A DNA stretch of 34,084 nucleotides. It comes from DAINRZ01 sp964634885 (GTDB taxonomy: Bacteria; Bacteroidota; Ignavibacteria; Kapaibacteriales; UBA2268). A program made the translations under genes and the position numbers. The DNA is taken from NCBI GenBank assembly GCA_964634885.1, contig CAZWLN010000049.1, forward strand, positions 1-34,084, given 5' to 3'. Each line of letters begins with the position of its first letter. Position 1 is the stretch's first letter. Below the pieces are notes generated by a model. It did no database searches. It saw nothing but the letters and a program-made list of their open reading frames with translations, and was not told the DNA's origin. Positions 7,520 through 15,265 of this stretch are shown one piece after another.

Positions 7520-9136
7520 TTACTCCATCAGCCCGATTGTAATCTCCAGGTTGTTGTCGTTCCGGAATTTGTTCATGTAAGTTGCAGCCATTTTGTACTC
7601 GCTGTCAAAGAAGACCTCTTCCGCGAGAATGTTTTTACCCCTGATCATCGGCTCTTTTACCGGTTCGCCGTTCCTGCTGTATGTCGCTGTAAATGAAGGA
7701 TGGGCTTCGTAGCTGATGTACAGGCCGTTTCCCTGCTTTTCGGAAGAAGCTCCTGAAGCAGGATTGATATACAGGGCAAAGTCCGTCATTTTCGGGTTGT
7801 CGTCCCTGAGCGACTCCCTGCCGATGAACACTTTCTCATCCAATTCAAATATGTCTTTCTTTAAGCTTTGTATCTCGTTATTCAGTTTGACTGTAACCCT
7901 GTACTTCTTTGAAGTAAAACGCTCCGGCTCGGGCTCTGGCTCAGGTACAGGCACGGGCTGCCTCTTCTTACGGATATAGAGGAACGCGATGATGGCAATG
8001 ATAATCACGGGGATTAACAGGTAATACGGGGAGACCCCTGTTGTAAATGTAAGTTCCCCGGTATATTTTACCTCGCAGCTCACTGGAATTGCAATGTCGA
8101 GAAGCTTCAACTGCTCACTGTAATCAGGAATAAACCCTATCGTTACATTCTTTACGAAAATACTTTGCCTGGAACTGAAAAAGGATTTCAAATAGTCTTT
8201 TATATAATCATTGAAAGGGATCGACAACTCAAATGACTCTCCGGGTTTCACCATCTTACCGTCAGGCTCAACCATACTGTTCCCATAGTCAATTACACGT
8301 ACAGAGGCAGAAAGCACTTTTGCCGGCAGCTTCAGGCTGTTCGACAATTTCAGTACAAAAGCCTCATCTTCTATCGATATATTTTCGACTTTGAAAGCGT
8401 TGTCGAAGTTTTCGTTCAGCGCCAGTGTCAGTTTGACGCGCTCCATGTCGTCTTTCTTGTCCATGAACCAGTCGCTGAGCGAATTGACGTCAAACATGAA
8501 GCGAATGACATTCTTCTCGAAGACACCTGCAAAGGCGTTGAAGTCCCGGCCTGCTTTCGGAGAGAGAGGAAGTTGAATGGCATGAACAGAGAGTACTTTC
8601 CCTGCATCGACAAAAAGGGCTTTGTATTTCGAGTTCAGGTGGGCAACGCTTTCCTGCCAGTCAGAACCCGAAGGTGGAGAGTTGACAAAATCCGTAAAGA
8701 AGAATACGAATTTCAGGTCGTTCTTTGAACGCCTGTTGAGTTCTTCGAGAGCACGGTCCACTGCCCTGAAAAGGTCGGTATTGCTGCCAGAAGGATTGGG
8801 AACGGCAGCCAGCTCTGAAGCAAGATTCTTTCGGGTATTATTATTAATGAAACGTGGTATTGTGAGCTGGCGCGGCGCTGAATCGAATCCCCAGATCGAG
8901 ACATAGTCCCCGTCGGGAAGCGACATGATGAATTCCAGGAGCGCATCCCTGACTCCGGGCCAGTACCGGCTCATGGAGGCAGACTGGTCGATCATTATTA
9001 TGAAGTCGCTTCTCACGTCGTCAATATTATATGTCTTAAGCAGATCGGCGTAAGTGTCGGATTTTTCCGCAGGACGGGCAAAGCAGCATGAAAAGATGAG
9101 TATCAGAGCGGTTGAAAGTATTTTTCTCAGCATCAA
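7520..9136 (-). CDS. Membrane-anchored von Willebrand factor A domain protein with C-terminal FHA-like segment
   Basis: 538 residues. An N-terminal signal sequence is followed by a VWA domain at about 43-225 with a complete MIDAS metal site: D50-x-S52-x-S54, Thr120 (GSNTD) and Asp149 (FFFTDF). A beta-rich region continues to about 365. A single transmembrane helix (371-389, PVIIIAIIAFLYIRKK) and a proline/glutamate linker (PVPVPEPEPEPE) follow. The last 130 residues include KVFIGRE (435-441), which resembles the opening strand of a forkhead-associated domain, but the rest is too diverged to be sure. Predicted topology: VWA outside the inner membrane, C-terminal part in the cytoplasm. The start is supported by GGTGATTG before ATG. 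Ligand and function unknown. Downstream is the TPR gene; upstream (205 bp) is the radical SAM gene on the same strand. Confidence 0.75.
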   Translation of the reverse strand: MMLRKILSTALILIFSCCFARPAEKSDTYADLLKTYNIDDVRSDFIIMIDQSASMSRYWPGVRDALLEFIMSLPDGDYVSIWGFDSAPRQLTIPRFINNNTRKNLASELAAVPNPSGSNTDLFRAVDRALEELNRRSKNDLKFVFFFTDFVNSPPSGSDWQESVAHLNSKYKALFVDAGKVLSVHAIQLPLSPKAGRDFNAFAGVFEKNVIRFMFDVNSLSDWFMDKKDDMERVKLTLALNENFDNAFKVENISIEDEAFVLKLSNSLKLPAKVLSASVRVIDYGNSMVEPDGKMVKPGESFELSIPFNDYIKDYLKSFFSSRQSIFVKNVTIGFIPDYSEQLKLLDIAIPVSCEVKYTGELTFTTGVSPYYLLIPVIIIAIIAFLYIRKKRQPVPVPEPEPEPERFTSKKYRVTVKLNNEIQSLKKDIFELDEKVFIGRESLRDDNPKMTDFALYINPASGASSEKQGNGLYISYEAHPSFTATYSRNGEPVKEPMIRGKNILAEEVFFDSEYKMAATYMNKFRNDNNLEITIGLME

Positions 9137-9341
9137 TCACCAACGTTAAATGAGCAAATAAAGATTGTAAGTTAATAATGAAATTTATTTCATGCAAGAA
9201 TTTTATTGAATCAATCTTGTCCTGCGGCGATTTTTACGCTGCGAGCCGGGAATGCCGCCTGACGGACGCCCCCTCATCGGGTTGCACAGCCCTACGGCAA
9301 AGGAATAGCCGGGGTAATAATTTCAGAAAAAAGGATATTCG

Positions 9342-10484
9342 CTATTCCCACACTCCGTCGATCTTCTCACCACAGTCTGGACAGACGCTTTTCTTTATCC
9401 TGTTTGAGTTGACGCCGAAACCGGTCCTGTCAATCAGCACAGTTTTACACTTTGGGCAAACAGTCTTTTCACCTTCGGTTTCATTAAGATTGCCGATGTA
9501 AACATATTTCATGCCGGTGTCGAGAGCGATTTTCTGCGCATTCACCAGCGCCTGTTTCGGCGTTGCAGGCGTCTTGTCAAGTTTGTAAGCAGGGAAAAAA
9601 CGTGAGAAATGGAGAGGCTGGCTGTCAAAATTATTGGCTACAAGCCATTTGCACATCTTTTCAATCATCTTCATGTCGTCGGTCCACTCGGGAATCACAA
9701 GGTTAGTAATCTCGAGCCAGACCCCGTTTTCCTGCATCGTTTTCAGCGTGTCTAATATCGGCTGGAGATTGCCCTTATTCAACTTTTGGTATATTGCGTC
9801 GTCGAAACTCTTCAGGTCAACATTGGCAGCGTCGAGGACGCCCGTTAACTGCTTCAGTGGCTTCCGGCTTATGTAACCGTTAGTAATCATCAGGTTCTTA
9901 ATACTCCTATCCCTGGCCAGAACCGCCGTGTCGTACATATACTCATAGAACACGGTTGGTTCGGTATAGGTATATGCTATCGATTTGCTATTGTATTTCC
10001 CGCATAATTCAATTGCTTTCTCCGGCATCATGTCATAATAGCGGACATCGGAAGGTTTTGCCTGTGAGATTTCCCAGTTTTGGCAGTTGAGGCATTGGAA
10101 ATTGCAGCCGGCAGTCGAGAATGAGAAGGCAGTGCTTGCCGGGAGAAAATGGTACAGCGGTTTTTTTTCTATCGGATCGACACTGACAGAGCATGGGTTG
10201 CCGTATGCAACAGTGTACAGCTTACCGTCGATGTTCTTCCTTGTACGGCAATCGCCGGTTTTTCCCTCGCCGACGATGCAGCCGGCAGGACACAGATCGC
10301 AGAACAGCCTGCCATTTTCGACAGAGTAAAACAGAGCTTCCTTTGTGTATTTATCCACAGAGGCCGGAGTGCTGCCGGATTTCGCCTCATACCTGTTACA
10401 GGACAGGCAGGCAACAGTGAGCAAACCCAGTTTCAATGCGTCCCTCCTGCCCATTGCTTTGTCTTCAGTTCTATCCGTTTCCAT
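9342..10484 (-). CDS. AmmeMemoRadiSam-system-type radical SAM enzyme with twin-arginine-like leader
   Basis: 380 residues, of the pyruvate formate-lyase-activase-like radical SAM family often called AmmeMemoRadiSam. Visible features: a Cys-rich N-terminal segment (FCDLCPAGC, GDCRTR); the [4Fe-4S] motif C127-x3-C131-x2-C134 in TAGCNFQCLNCQNWE; the TYTEPTVFYEY strand typical of this group; and a C-terminal zinc ribbon (VCPKC...VCPDCGEKIDGVW). The protein starts with a hydrophobic leader containing RRDALKLGLL (Arg13-Arg14), which resembles a Tat signal or an N-terminal anchor. The usual partner domains Memo and AMMECR1 are not in the window. AAGGGG lies 8 bases before the chosen ATG. Reaction unknown. 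Confidence 0.85.
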   Translation of the reverse strand: METDRTEDKAMGRRDALKLGLLTVACLSCNRYEAKSGSTPASVDKYTKEALFYSVENGRLFCDLCPAGCIVGEGKTGDCRTRKNIDGKLYTVAYGNPCSVSVDPIEKKPLYHFLPASTAFSFSTAGCNFQCLNCQNWEISQAKPSDVRYYDMMPEKAIELCGKYNSKSIAYTYTEPTVFYEYMYDTAVLARDRSIKNLMITNGYISRKPLKQLTGVLDAANVDLKSFDDAIYQKLNKGNLQPILDTLKTMQENGVWLEITNLVIPEWTDDMKMIEKMCKWLVANNFDSQPLHFSRFFPAYKLDKTPATPKQALVNAQKIALDTGMKYVYIGNLNETEGEKTVCPKCKTVLIDRTGFGVNSNRIKKSVCPDCGEKIDGVWE

Positions 10485-10936
10485 CTTCTACGCCCCTTCA
10501 TTGTTCTAATTCATTTTCTAAACTATTGAATATAAATCTAATTAGCAAACAATTTGTCAGGAAAAACAGATACATCGGGTTTGTGTAAATATTTCCTGAC
10601 ACAATTTTTAACTTTTTTATTCATTGGTTAATATTATTCTTAATCTCAAATGAAAGTTGTAAATCCAAAATAATCAATATTTACCCGCCAGAATACATAT
10701 TTATAATATTTTTAATATATTTATGTAACTCCAATAATATCATTTCTTTACAAGCTGGCGACGCAATAAATAAACCTTCGGAAAATGTCACTTTTTGGAT
10801 GTTTATTATAAAATAAAATTCCCGATAATTTGAAAAAAGAAGCAGGTATAACGTAAATCGTTATATTTTTGATGGATAGGGAGAATGAGGCATGATTTTT
10901 GCAAGAATGAAGAGAAGAAAGTTTGTGGAGGGGGTT

Positions 10937-11296
10937 ATGGAAAGAAATCAGGTCCTATTATTGTATGAGAACTCGGGAAACCTTGAATTTGTCAGGAATT
11001 ACCTGGCTATTAAAGGCTATACCATAAACGTTGCCCAAAGTTACAACGAGGCCGTAAAGATGGTTGGCAGCAAACCGATTGAGCTGTTCCTTACGGATTT
11101 CAGCTTTGCCAATGATCCGACGAGCGTCGATTACCAGAAGATTAAGCTGATCAATCCTGTCATACTGCTTCTGAGGATACAATTGCAGAACAGCATGGCA
11201 GAAAACCCGGGCGACATCGAGTTCTTCAAGCTGATGCTCAGGACTCTCGATGTCCTGGAGTCAACCCGCAGCATGTACAGGTATAAGATCAACTGA
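10937..11296 (+). CDS. Stand-alone receiver-like (response-regulator) domain protein
   Basis: About 119 residues from ATG 10937, preceded by GGAGG with a 5-base spacer; alternative in-frame ATGs at 10892 and 10907 would add 15 and 10 residues. The fold pattern is that of a CheY-type receiver: a first strand (QVLLLYENSG), helix (LEFVRNYLAIKGY), second strand, helix (SYNEAVKMV), and the third strand with a candidate phospho-acceptor Asp in ELFLTDFSF. The acidic pair after strand 1 is YEN rather than DD/ED, and the region of the conserved Thr/Ser and Lys (PVILLLRIQLQNS) lacks the usual KP motif, so it may be a non-phosphorylated pseudo-receiver. There is no output domain and no kinase nearby. 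A weak -7 box (TATTTTTG, 10864-10871) lies upstream. It is followed by a good terminator. Confidence 0.6.
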   Translation: MERNQVLLLYENSGNLEFVRNYLAIKGYTINVAQSYNEAVKMVGSKPIELFLTDFSFANDPTSVDYQKIKLINPVILLLRIQLQNSMAENPGDIEFFKLMLRTLDVLESTRSMYRYKIN

Positions 11297-11327
11297 CCGC
11301 CGATCGGCAGCCGGATATGATAAATAT

Positions 11328-11378
11328 ACAGGCAGCCCGGAATTGCACAGCATGACCGGAGCTGCCTGTTTCATTTTA
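11328..11378 (+). terminator. Intrinsic terminator after the receiver-like gene
   Basis: ACAGGCAGC (11328-11336) pairs perfectly with GCTGCCTGT (11361-11369), with inner pairing CCGG/CCGG, followed by TTTCATTTT. It lies 31 bp past the stop codon of the receiver-like gene and would end its transcript. Confidence 0.75.
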
Positions 11379-11595
11379 TACCCCCGTTTTCGCTTTGGAA
11401 TTGTCTGCTTTGTCTCTCCTGTAATATTTCTATCCATCAGAGAACTATATACATTCGGCTCTTCATCATTTTTAGTGGGTTAATAAAAATAGCTCTTTAC
11501 TTCAGTATGAGTGCAATTTTATTAGGAATCATGATGATCGTAATTACACCGGATAAGCGATTCGATATGTGTTCGGAATTATACTATACGAGATT

Positions 11596-11689
11596 CACCC
11601 CACCTAAATCCTCCCCAAGGGGAGGACTTTAAGAACCACTCCTCCTTTCTCTCTTTCTCCTTCCCCTTGGGGAAGGCCGGGATGGGGTG
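11596..11689. repeat. Composite hairpin repeat (94 bp)
   Basis: Outer arms CACCCCA (11596-11602) and TGGGGTG (11683-11689) enclose two internal hairpins: CTCCCC-AA-GGGGAG (11611-11624) and CCTTCCCC-TT-GGGGAAGG (11659-11676). The same arrangement with nearly the same sequence recurs at 14816-14902, and the second hairpin recurs in every repeat cluster of the window. The rest of the gene-free stretch 11379-11970 is AT-rich and shows nothing else that I recognise. Confidence 0.8.
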
Positions 11690-11972
11690 TCTTCTGTGTA
11701 TGAGCATTTATCTTTCAATTTCTTCTTACCCACTACAAATAGTGAAGAACCATACATTCAATAATTTCCAGCTACAAGATTTTAAAATTCTGTTTCTGTT
11801 GGGATTCATTTCCTAATTTTACTACTTTTATACCATCTAATTAGAGGATTTTGATTCTCATTTTTTGTGGGTTTAAAACGAAATTTTCTGGTTTGAAAAG
11901 ATTTGCTCAAATTGTATTGAAAAATATTTGTTATTATTATAATTTTTCATAAGTTACTTAAAAGTTAGCAAT

Positions 11973-12092
11973 TATTTTTGTATATATATATTTTAAGCTT
12001 CATTGTCCGGAATGAAGCGCTGGTTCAGGGATCCCGGGGCAGTAGTCACGGGTGTCGGTTCATCGGGGATTTATAAATACAGGTGTTATTAT
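11973..12092 (+). promoter_or_regulatory. Putative promoter box and structured 5' leader of the outer-membrane protein gene
   Basis: A -7-like box TATTTTTG (11973-11980) without a good -33 partner precedes a GC-rich leader in an otherwise AT-rich gap. The leader contains a perfect 8-bp hairpin (GCTTCATT, 6-nt loop GTCCGG, AATGAAGC; 11997-12018) and a second possible stem in which ATCCC pairs with GGGAT around a 30-nt loop. The composition contrast suggests a structured RNA element, but I do not recognise a known riboswitch. The same bases are open in frame with the downstream gene, so part of it could instead be coding. Confidence 0.35.
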
Positions 12093-12830
12093 ATGAATAA
12101 CAGGCTTTGCTATCTTGTCGTTACAGCAATGTTATTATTATGTACCGTAAGTTCTCCGTTGCCTGCAGTGGGAATGAAAGGCGGCATCGGCGGCAGGTAC
12201 AATATCGTACAATACAGCGACGTCAGCCTGCCCGATATGGCTTGTCGCTGCAATCCCTTCAACAGCGGCAGCGGCAGCGGATATGCAGCCGGTGTTGTCC
12301 TGGAACTCGAAACCCATATCCTGTTCGACGACAGGTTACAGTTCAGGACGGGCTACCAAAGCCTGCCGCTTGAGAAGAAAGGAGAAAAGCAATACCAAGG
12401 CAACACACCCGAGGGGCCAGCCATATTAACAGTAGAAAAGAAACTCGGGATCGGCTGTTCCATTATTTACCTCGAAATGCTCTATAAGGTAAGTCTTTTC
12501 GGAAGCGGCTTCTTCGTGTCACTGGGTCCCGGTTTCAATTGGACTGCCGGCAGCAGTACCAGGTACAGCCAGGATTACAATGGTGAACTGTTCCTGCAAT
12601 ACTATCCCAACGACGAGGGCAGCACAAAGCAGGTACTGGATTACGGCAGGATACCCGGTTCAAAGGACCTTTTCCTCAACTTCAAGGGCGGCCTTTACTA
12701 TGAGTTTGGTATCGGCAAGTTCACGGCTTCACTCGGAGCTTCATACAACTACTGCCCCGAGGCAATAAACAGCGCAGGCTGGAAAATTAACATTCTGCAG
12801 CTCGGTTTTGATCTGCTCTATCCATTATAA
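12093..12830 (+). CDS. Outer-membrane beta-barrel protein
   Basis: 245 residues from ATG 12093, chosen because AGGTG lies 7 bases upstream and the protein then starts with a signal peptide (MNNRLCYLVVTAMLLLCTVS, cleavage near PAVG). An in-frame TTG at 12003 would add 30 residues before the signal peptide, which is unlikely. The mature part shows alternating hydrophobic/polar strands with aromatic girdle residues (IIYLEMLYKVSLFG, FFVSLGPGFNWTAG, LFLNFKGGLYYEFGIG, FTASLGASYNYCPE) and ends in a barrel-closing strand (INILQLGFDLLYPL). This fits the small OMP beta-barrel families of Bacteroidota. Substrate unknown. Single gene, no partner in the same direction within 230 bp. Confidence 0.7.
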   Translation: MNNRLCYLVVTAMLLLCTVSSPLPAVGMKGGIGGRYNIVQYSDVSLPDMACRCNPFNSGSGSGYAAGVVLELETHILFDDRLQFRTGYQSLPLEKKGEKQYQGNTPEGPAILTVEKKLGIGCSIIYLEMLYKVSLFGSGFFVSLGPGFNWTAGSSTRYSQDYNGELFLQYYPNDEGSTKQVLDYGRIPGSKDLFLNFKGGLYYEFGIGKFTASLGASYNYCPEAINSAGWKINILQLGFDLLYPL

Positions 12831-13061
12831 TTTTAAACCTGATGCCGACAATTATTCAATCATATTTTGGTAATTTATTAATAACAATTAATCTGAAAAT
12901 GTACCTCATTTCAACTTTATTTGTTTACAATTAAAACAATTTTTCATAATTTTCCGGAAAGATTGAAAGAATTAATTGAATAAAGTTTATTATTAATAGG
13001 TTAATAGTAATACTATGCTTATTTTTGCTTTTTAAAAAAAAGCGAATTGATAGAATTTGAG

Positions 13062-14309
13062 ATGGATAGAACAGTAGAAAGCGAAGAAAGGCAGAAGAGA
13101 GATACTAAGGCTGACGGGCGATTGAACATCCTGTTTCTGACTGCCAGGTATCCCTATCCCATCATCGGCGGCGACAGGATCAAGCCGTTTAATATTCTAT
13201 CGCATTTAGCAAAAAAACATGATGTGACCTTAGTCTCAAACCACCACGGCGGGCCTCCTTCAGAAGAGAATATGCAGGCAATCAGGGATATTGGCGTTGA
13301 ACTCCATGCAGTTCCTCTCTATCCGGTTCAATCCGGCATCAGGGCCGGTTTGACTACTCTCGGCAAACTCCCTCTGGAGATTGGATTCTACACACAGAAA
13401 CCATTCCAGGCAATTGTGAACAGGCTTACTTCAGAGAAGAAATACGACGTTGTCTTCGCTTTCTTCATGAGGACAGCCGAATACCTTAAGAACATTAAAG
13501 TAAAAAAAATATTGATGGCCGAGGACTGCAGAACACTCTACCAAAAACGGTCATACGACGAGTCGAAGAACAATCCCATCCAGAAAATCGTCAGGTACTG
13601 GGAATATATGAAATTAAGGAAATATGAACCTGACATCGTAAACTACTTCGATTCGACCACCCTTGTTACCAACGTGGACATCGACGCCATGACCCTGCAG
13701 AATCCATCGGCAAGGTACAGGCTCCTTACCAACGGTGTCGATATATACAGATACAGGCCGCCAGAGAACAGCGCTGTACGGAAGAACCTGCTTTTCACCG
13801 GCAAGCTTGACCTATGGGCCAATTACCTGATGCTGGACAACATCATCAGGAATATTTTCCCGGCATTGAAGAAAAGATTCCCTGGCTTAAAACTCCAGAT
13901 CGTTGGCGCTCAACCAACGAACAAAGTCCGCAAACTCGAATCCGAAGATGTGGAAGTCTTTTTCGACGTACCCGATTTTACTCCTTTCCTGCAGAAAGCA
14001 CGCGTTTTCATCCATCCCCATGTCGGCGCCACCGGCATTCAAAACAAGCTGCTCGAGGCAATGTCCTGCGGCTGCCCCGTGGTTACTACTCCTACCGGCA
14101 TACAGGGCATCGACGCTGAACAGGGAGAACACGCTTTCATCGGCACGAACAATCAGGAAATAATCGAATACTCGGCGCGCATCCTTGCCGACGACGAACT
14201 CGCCGCCAACATGAGCCACAAAGCCCGCCAACTAATCGTGGACACTCATTCCTGGGAGAAGGTATTCAGCGACGTCGATGAGATTATCAACGAAGTCGTT
14301 ACGCTCTGA
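13062..14309 (+). CDS. GT4-type glycosyltransferase (GT-B fold)
   Basis: 415 residues from ATG 13062; a TTG at 13047 in the same frame would add five residues, and neither start has a clear ribosome site. The N-terminal Rossmann-like half starts LNILFLTARYPYPIIGGDR, with a glycine-rich loop and KPFNILSHLAKKHDV, close to the PEP-CTERM/exosortase-associated sugar transferase (Stp1-like) group. The C-terminal half has LLFTGKLD, LKLQIVGAQP and the nucleotide-sugar binding element GIQNKLLEAMSCGCPVVTT, where the Glu of the E-x7-E region can be seen. It probably adds a sugar to a surface polysaccharide or lipid carrier; donor and acceptor cannot be read. It is a single gene. A TATTTTTG box (13020-13027) could be its -7 element. 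The 9-bp repeat array begins right at its stop codon. Confidence 0.85.
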   Translation: MDRTVESEERQKRDTKADGRLNILFLTARYPYPIIGGDRIKPFNILSHLAKKHDVTLVSNHHGGPPSEENMQAIRDIGVELHAVPLYPVQSGIRAGLTTLGKLPLEIGFYTQKPFQAIVNRLTSEKKYDVVFAFFMRTAEYLKNIKVKKILMAEDCRTLYQKRSYDESKNNPIQKIVRYWEYMKLRKYEPDIVNYFDSTTLVTNVDIDAMTLQNPSARYRLLTNGVDIYRYRPPENSAVRKNLLFTGKLDLWANYLMLDNIIRNIFPALKKRFPGLKLQIVGAQPTNKVRKLESEDVEVFFDVPDFTPFLQKARVFIHPHVGATGIQNKLLEAMSCGCPVVTTPTGIQGIDAEQGEHAFIGTNNQEIIEYSARILADDELAANMSHKARQLIVDTHSWEKVFSDVDEIINEVVTL

Positions 14310-14339
14310 AGTTCGTCAAGTTCGTCAAGTTTTTCAAGA
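14309..14339 (+). repeat. 9-bp tandem array at the 3' end of the glycosyltransferase gene
   Basis: Units of AGTTCGTCA/AGTTCGTCA/AGTTTTTCA directly after the TGA stop (14307-14309). It belongs to the same family as the arrays at 48-82, 151-185, 14484-14510, 18695-18735, 18788-18832, 18903-18927, 19204-19254, 33768-33802 and 33886-33930, and is in sense orientation relative to the upstream gene. Confidence 0.8.
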
Positions 14340-14386
14340 ATTCTGAATTCTGAATTCTGAATTCTGAATTATAAATTATGAATGAT
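14338..14386. repeat. Heptanucleotide tandem repeat
   Basis: Four perfect GAATTCT units (14338-14365) followed by three decayed ones (GAATTAT, AAATTAT, GAATGAT). Single copies of AGAATTCTGAAT recur at 14671 and 14930 within the composite repeats nearby. No coding potential. Confidence 0.85.
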
Positions 14387-14436
14387 AAATGCTGAGCCGA
14401 GCGCAGCGAGACAGGCGCAGCCAATTAAAAAGTTTT

Positions 14437-14473
14437 CCCCGCCTTGGATAAGGAGGGGGCAGGGGGTGGTTGG
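14437..14473 (+). repeat. CCCC-CCTT / AAGG-GGGG hairpin repeat
   Basis: CCCC-G-CCTT, a 4-nt loop, AAGG-A-GGGG forms a stem with one internal mismatch and is followed by a G-rich tail (CAGGGGGTGGTTGG). Nearly identical copies lie at 18862-18898 (same orientation) and 191-228 (opposite orientation), with a partial copy at 19154-19172. Confidence 0.8.
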
Positions 14474-14573
14474 ACTTCTCCAGTTCGTCAAGTTTATAAA
14501 GTTTATAAAGTAAGAATTAAAGCCCCAGAGGGACGGCATATTAATAGCACAAAGACGGGCCACACCTCTTCCA

Positions 14574-15040
14574 TTCTTGCTCCTTCCCCTTGGGAATAAT
14601 TCCCCTTGGGAATAATTCCCCTTGGGGAAGGCTGGGATGGGGTCAGTAGTTTGTAAAGAATGCTGAATTAAGAATTCTGAATGTAAGAAGAAGCTGAACC
14701 ACAGCGGCTTTCTTTCCCCAATAGCCATGTCATTTATGGCGTGGGCCGGATAAAGAAATGAACTTCCGGGTGCGTGGAGTTACCGAAGTGAACCTTCCGA
14801 TGGTTTGAGCCGTTAAACCCCACCTAAATCCTCCCCAAGGGGAGGACTTGAAGAACCCTGCTGTTTCTTGCTCCTTTCCCTTGGGGAAGGCTGGGATGGG
14901 GTGGGTAGTTTATCAAGGATGCTGAATTAAGAATTCTGAATGTAAGAAGAAGCTGAACCACAGCGGCTTTTCCCCCTCTCTCAGTAGCCACGTCATTTAT
15001 GGCGTGGGCAGGATGGAGAAAGAAACAATTTATTCCGTTC
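14574..15040. repeat. Two tandem composite repeats (offset 259 bp)
   Basis: Two copies carry the same modules in the same order: a CCTTCCCC...GGGGAAGG hairpin with a GGGATGGGGT tail; a reduced 9-mer array (TAGTTTGTAAAG or TAGTTTATCAAG); TGCTGAATTAAGAATTCTGA; a hairpin with AAGC/GCTT arms (14691-14710, 14950-14969); and a palindrome GCCACGTCATT...GGCGTGG (14724-14746, 14987-15009). Corresponding positions 14661 and 14920 give the 259-bp offset. The first copy has its central hairpin expanded by 16-bp units (14584-14631). The bases between (14747-14870) carry an 87-bp relative of the 11596-11689 element (14816-14902). No transposase gene is nearby, so this resembles REP/BIME-type or MITE-type DNA. 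Confidence 0.8.
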
Positions 15041-15052
15041 AGTAAGCAGTAA

Positions 15053-15152
15053 GATGGACTCCACCTTTCTTTGTTTGGAGGTGGACTCATTCTTCTAATC
15101 CCTTTTTCTTATCTTGGAGGTGGAGTCCATCTTTAGGAACCTTCCGAAGGTT
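15053..15152. repeat. Inverted repeat and AACCTTC palindrome
   Basis: GATGGACTCCACCT (15053-15066) is perfectly repeated in inverse at 15118-15131, with a third, one-mismatch half (AGGTGGACTC) at 15078-15087 between them. AACCTTCCGAAGGTT (15138-15152) is a 7-bp-arm palindrome, repeated twice at 19097-19129. The AGGTGGAGTC half also reappears near the right edge of the window at about 33994. These are part of the dispersed repeat family. Confidence 0.7.
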
Positions 15153-15200
15153 ACCCAAACGAGAACAAATTTCTCGGGTTTCTGATAATTCATAAAATTT

Positions 15201-15231
15201 ATTGAGGGTTTAACAGTTATATATAAATTTG
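15201..15231 (+). promoter_or_regulatory. Putative Bacteroidota-type promoter for the permease operon
   Basis: ATTG (15201-15204), a 19-nt spacer and TAAATTTG (15224-15231). The -7 element is a full match to TAnnTTTG and the -33 element differs at one base. It lies 34 bp before the start of the LolC/E-like gene, just outside the repeat cluster. Confidence 0.45.
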
Positions 15232-15265
15232 GTAATTTAGGGATAAGGGATATCATAGTATAAAA

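Noticed and set aside
9137..9341. Gene or regulatory RNA in the gap between the VWA and radical SAM genes
   Set aside because: No convincing open frame with a ribosome site, no strong hairpin plus T-run and no consensus promoter found.
12003..12092. N-terminal extension of the outer-membrane protein from TTG 12003
   Set aside because: It would put 30 residues before a good signal peptide, and the bases form hairpins; the ATG at 12093 has a ribosome site.
14369..15090. Minus-strand open frames of 88-119 codons in the repeat cluster
   Set aside because: They span palindromes and 9-mer arrays (peptides such as YFINFINLTN), so they are repeat translations.
14309..15152. CRISPR array
   Set aside because: Repeats are of several different kinds with irregular spacing and no unique 30-40-bp spacers; no cas genes in the window.
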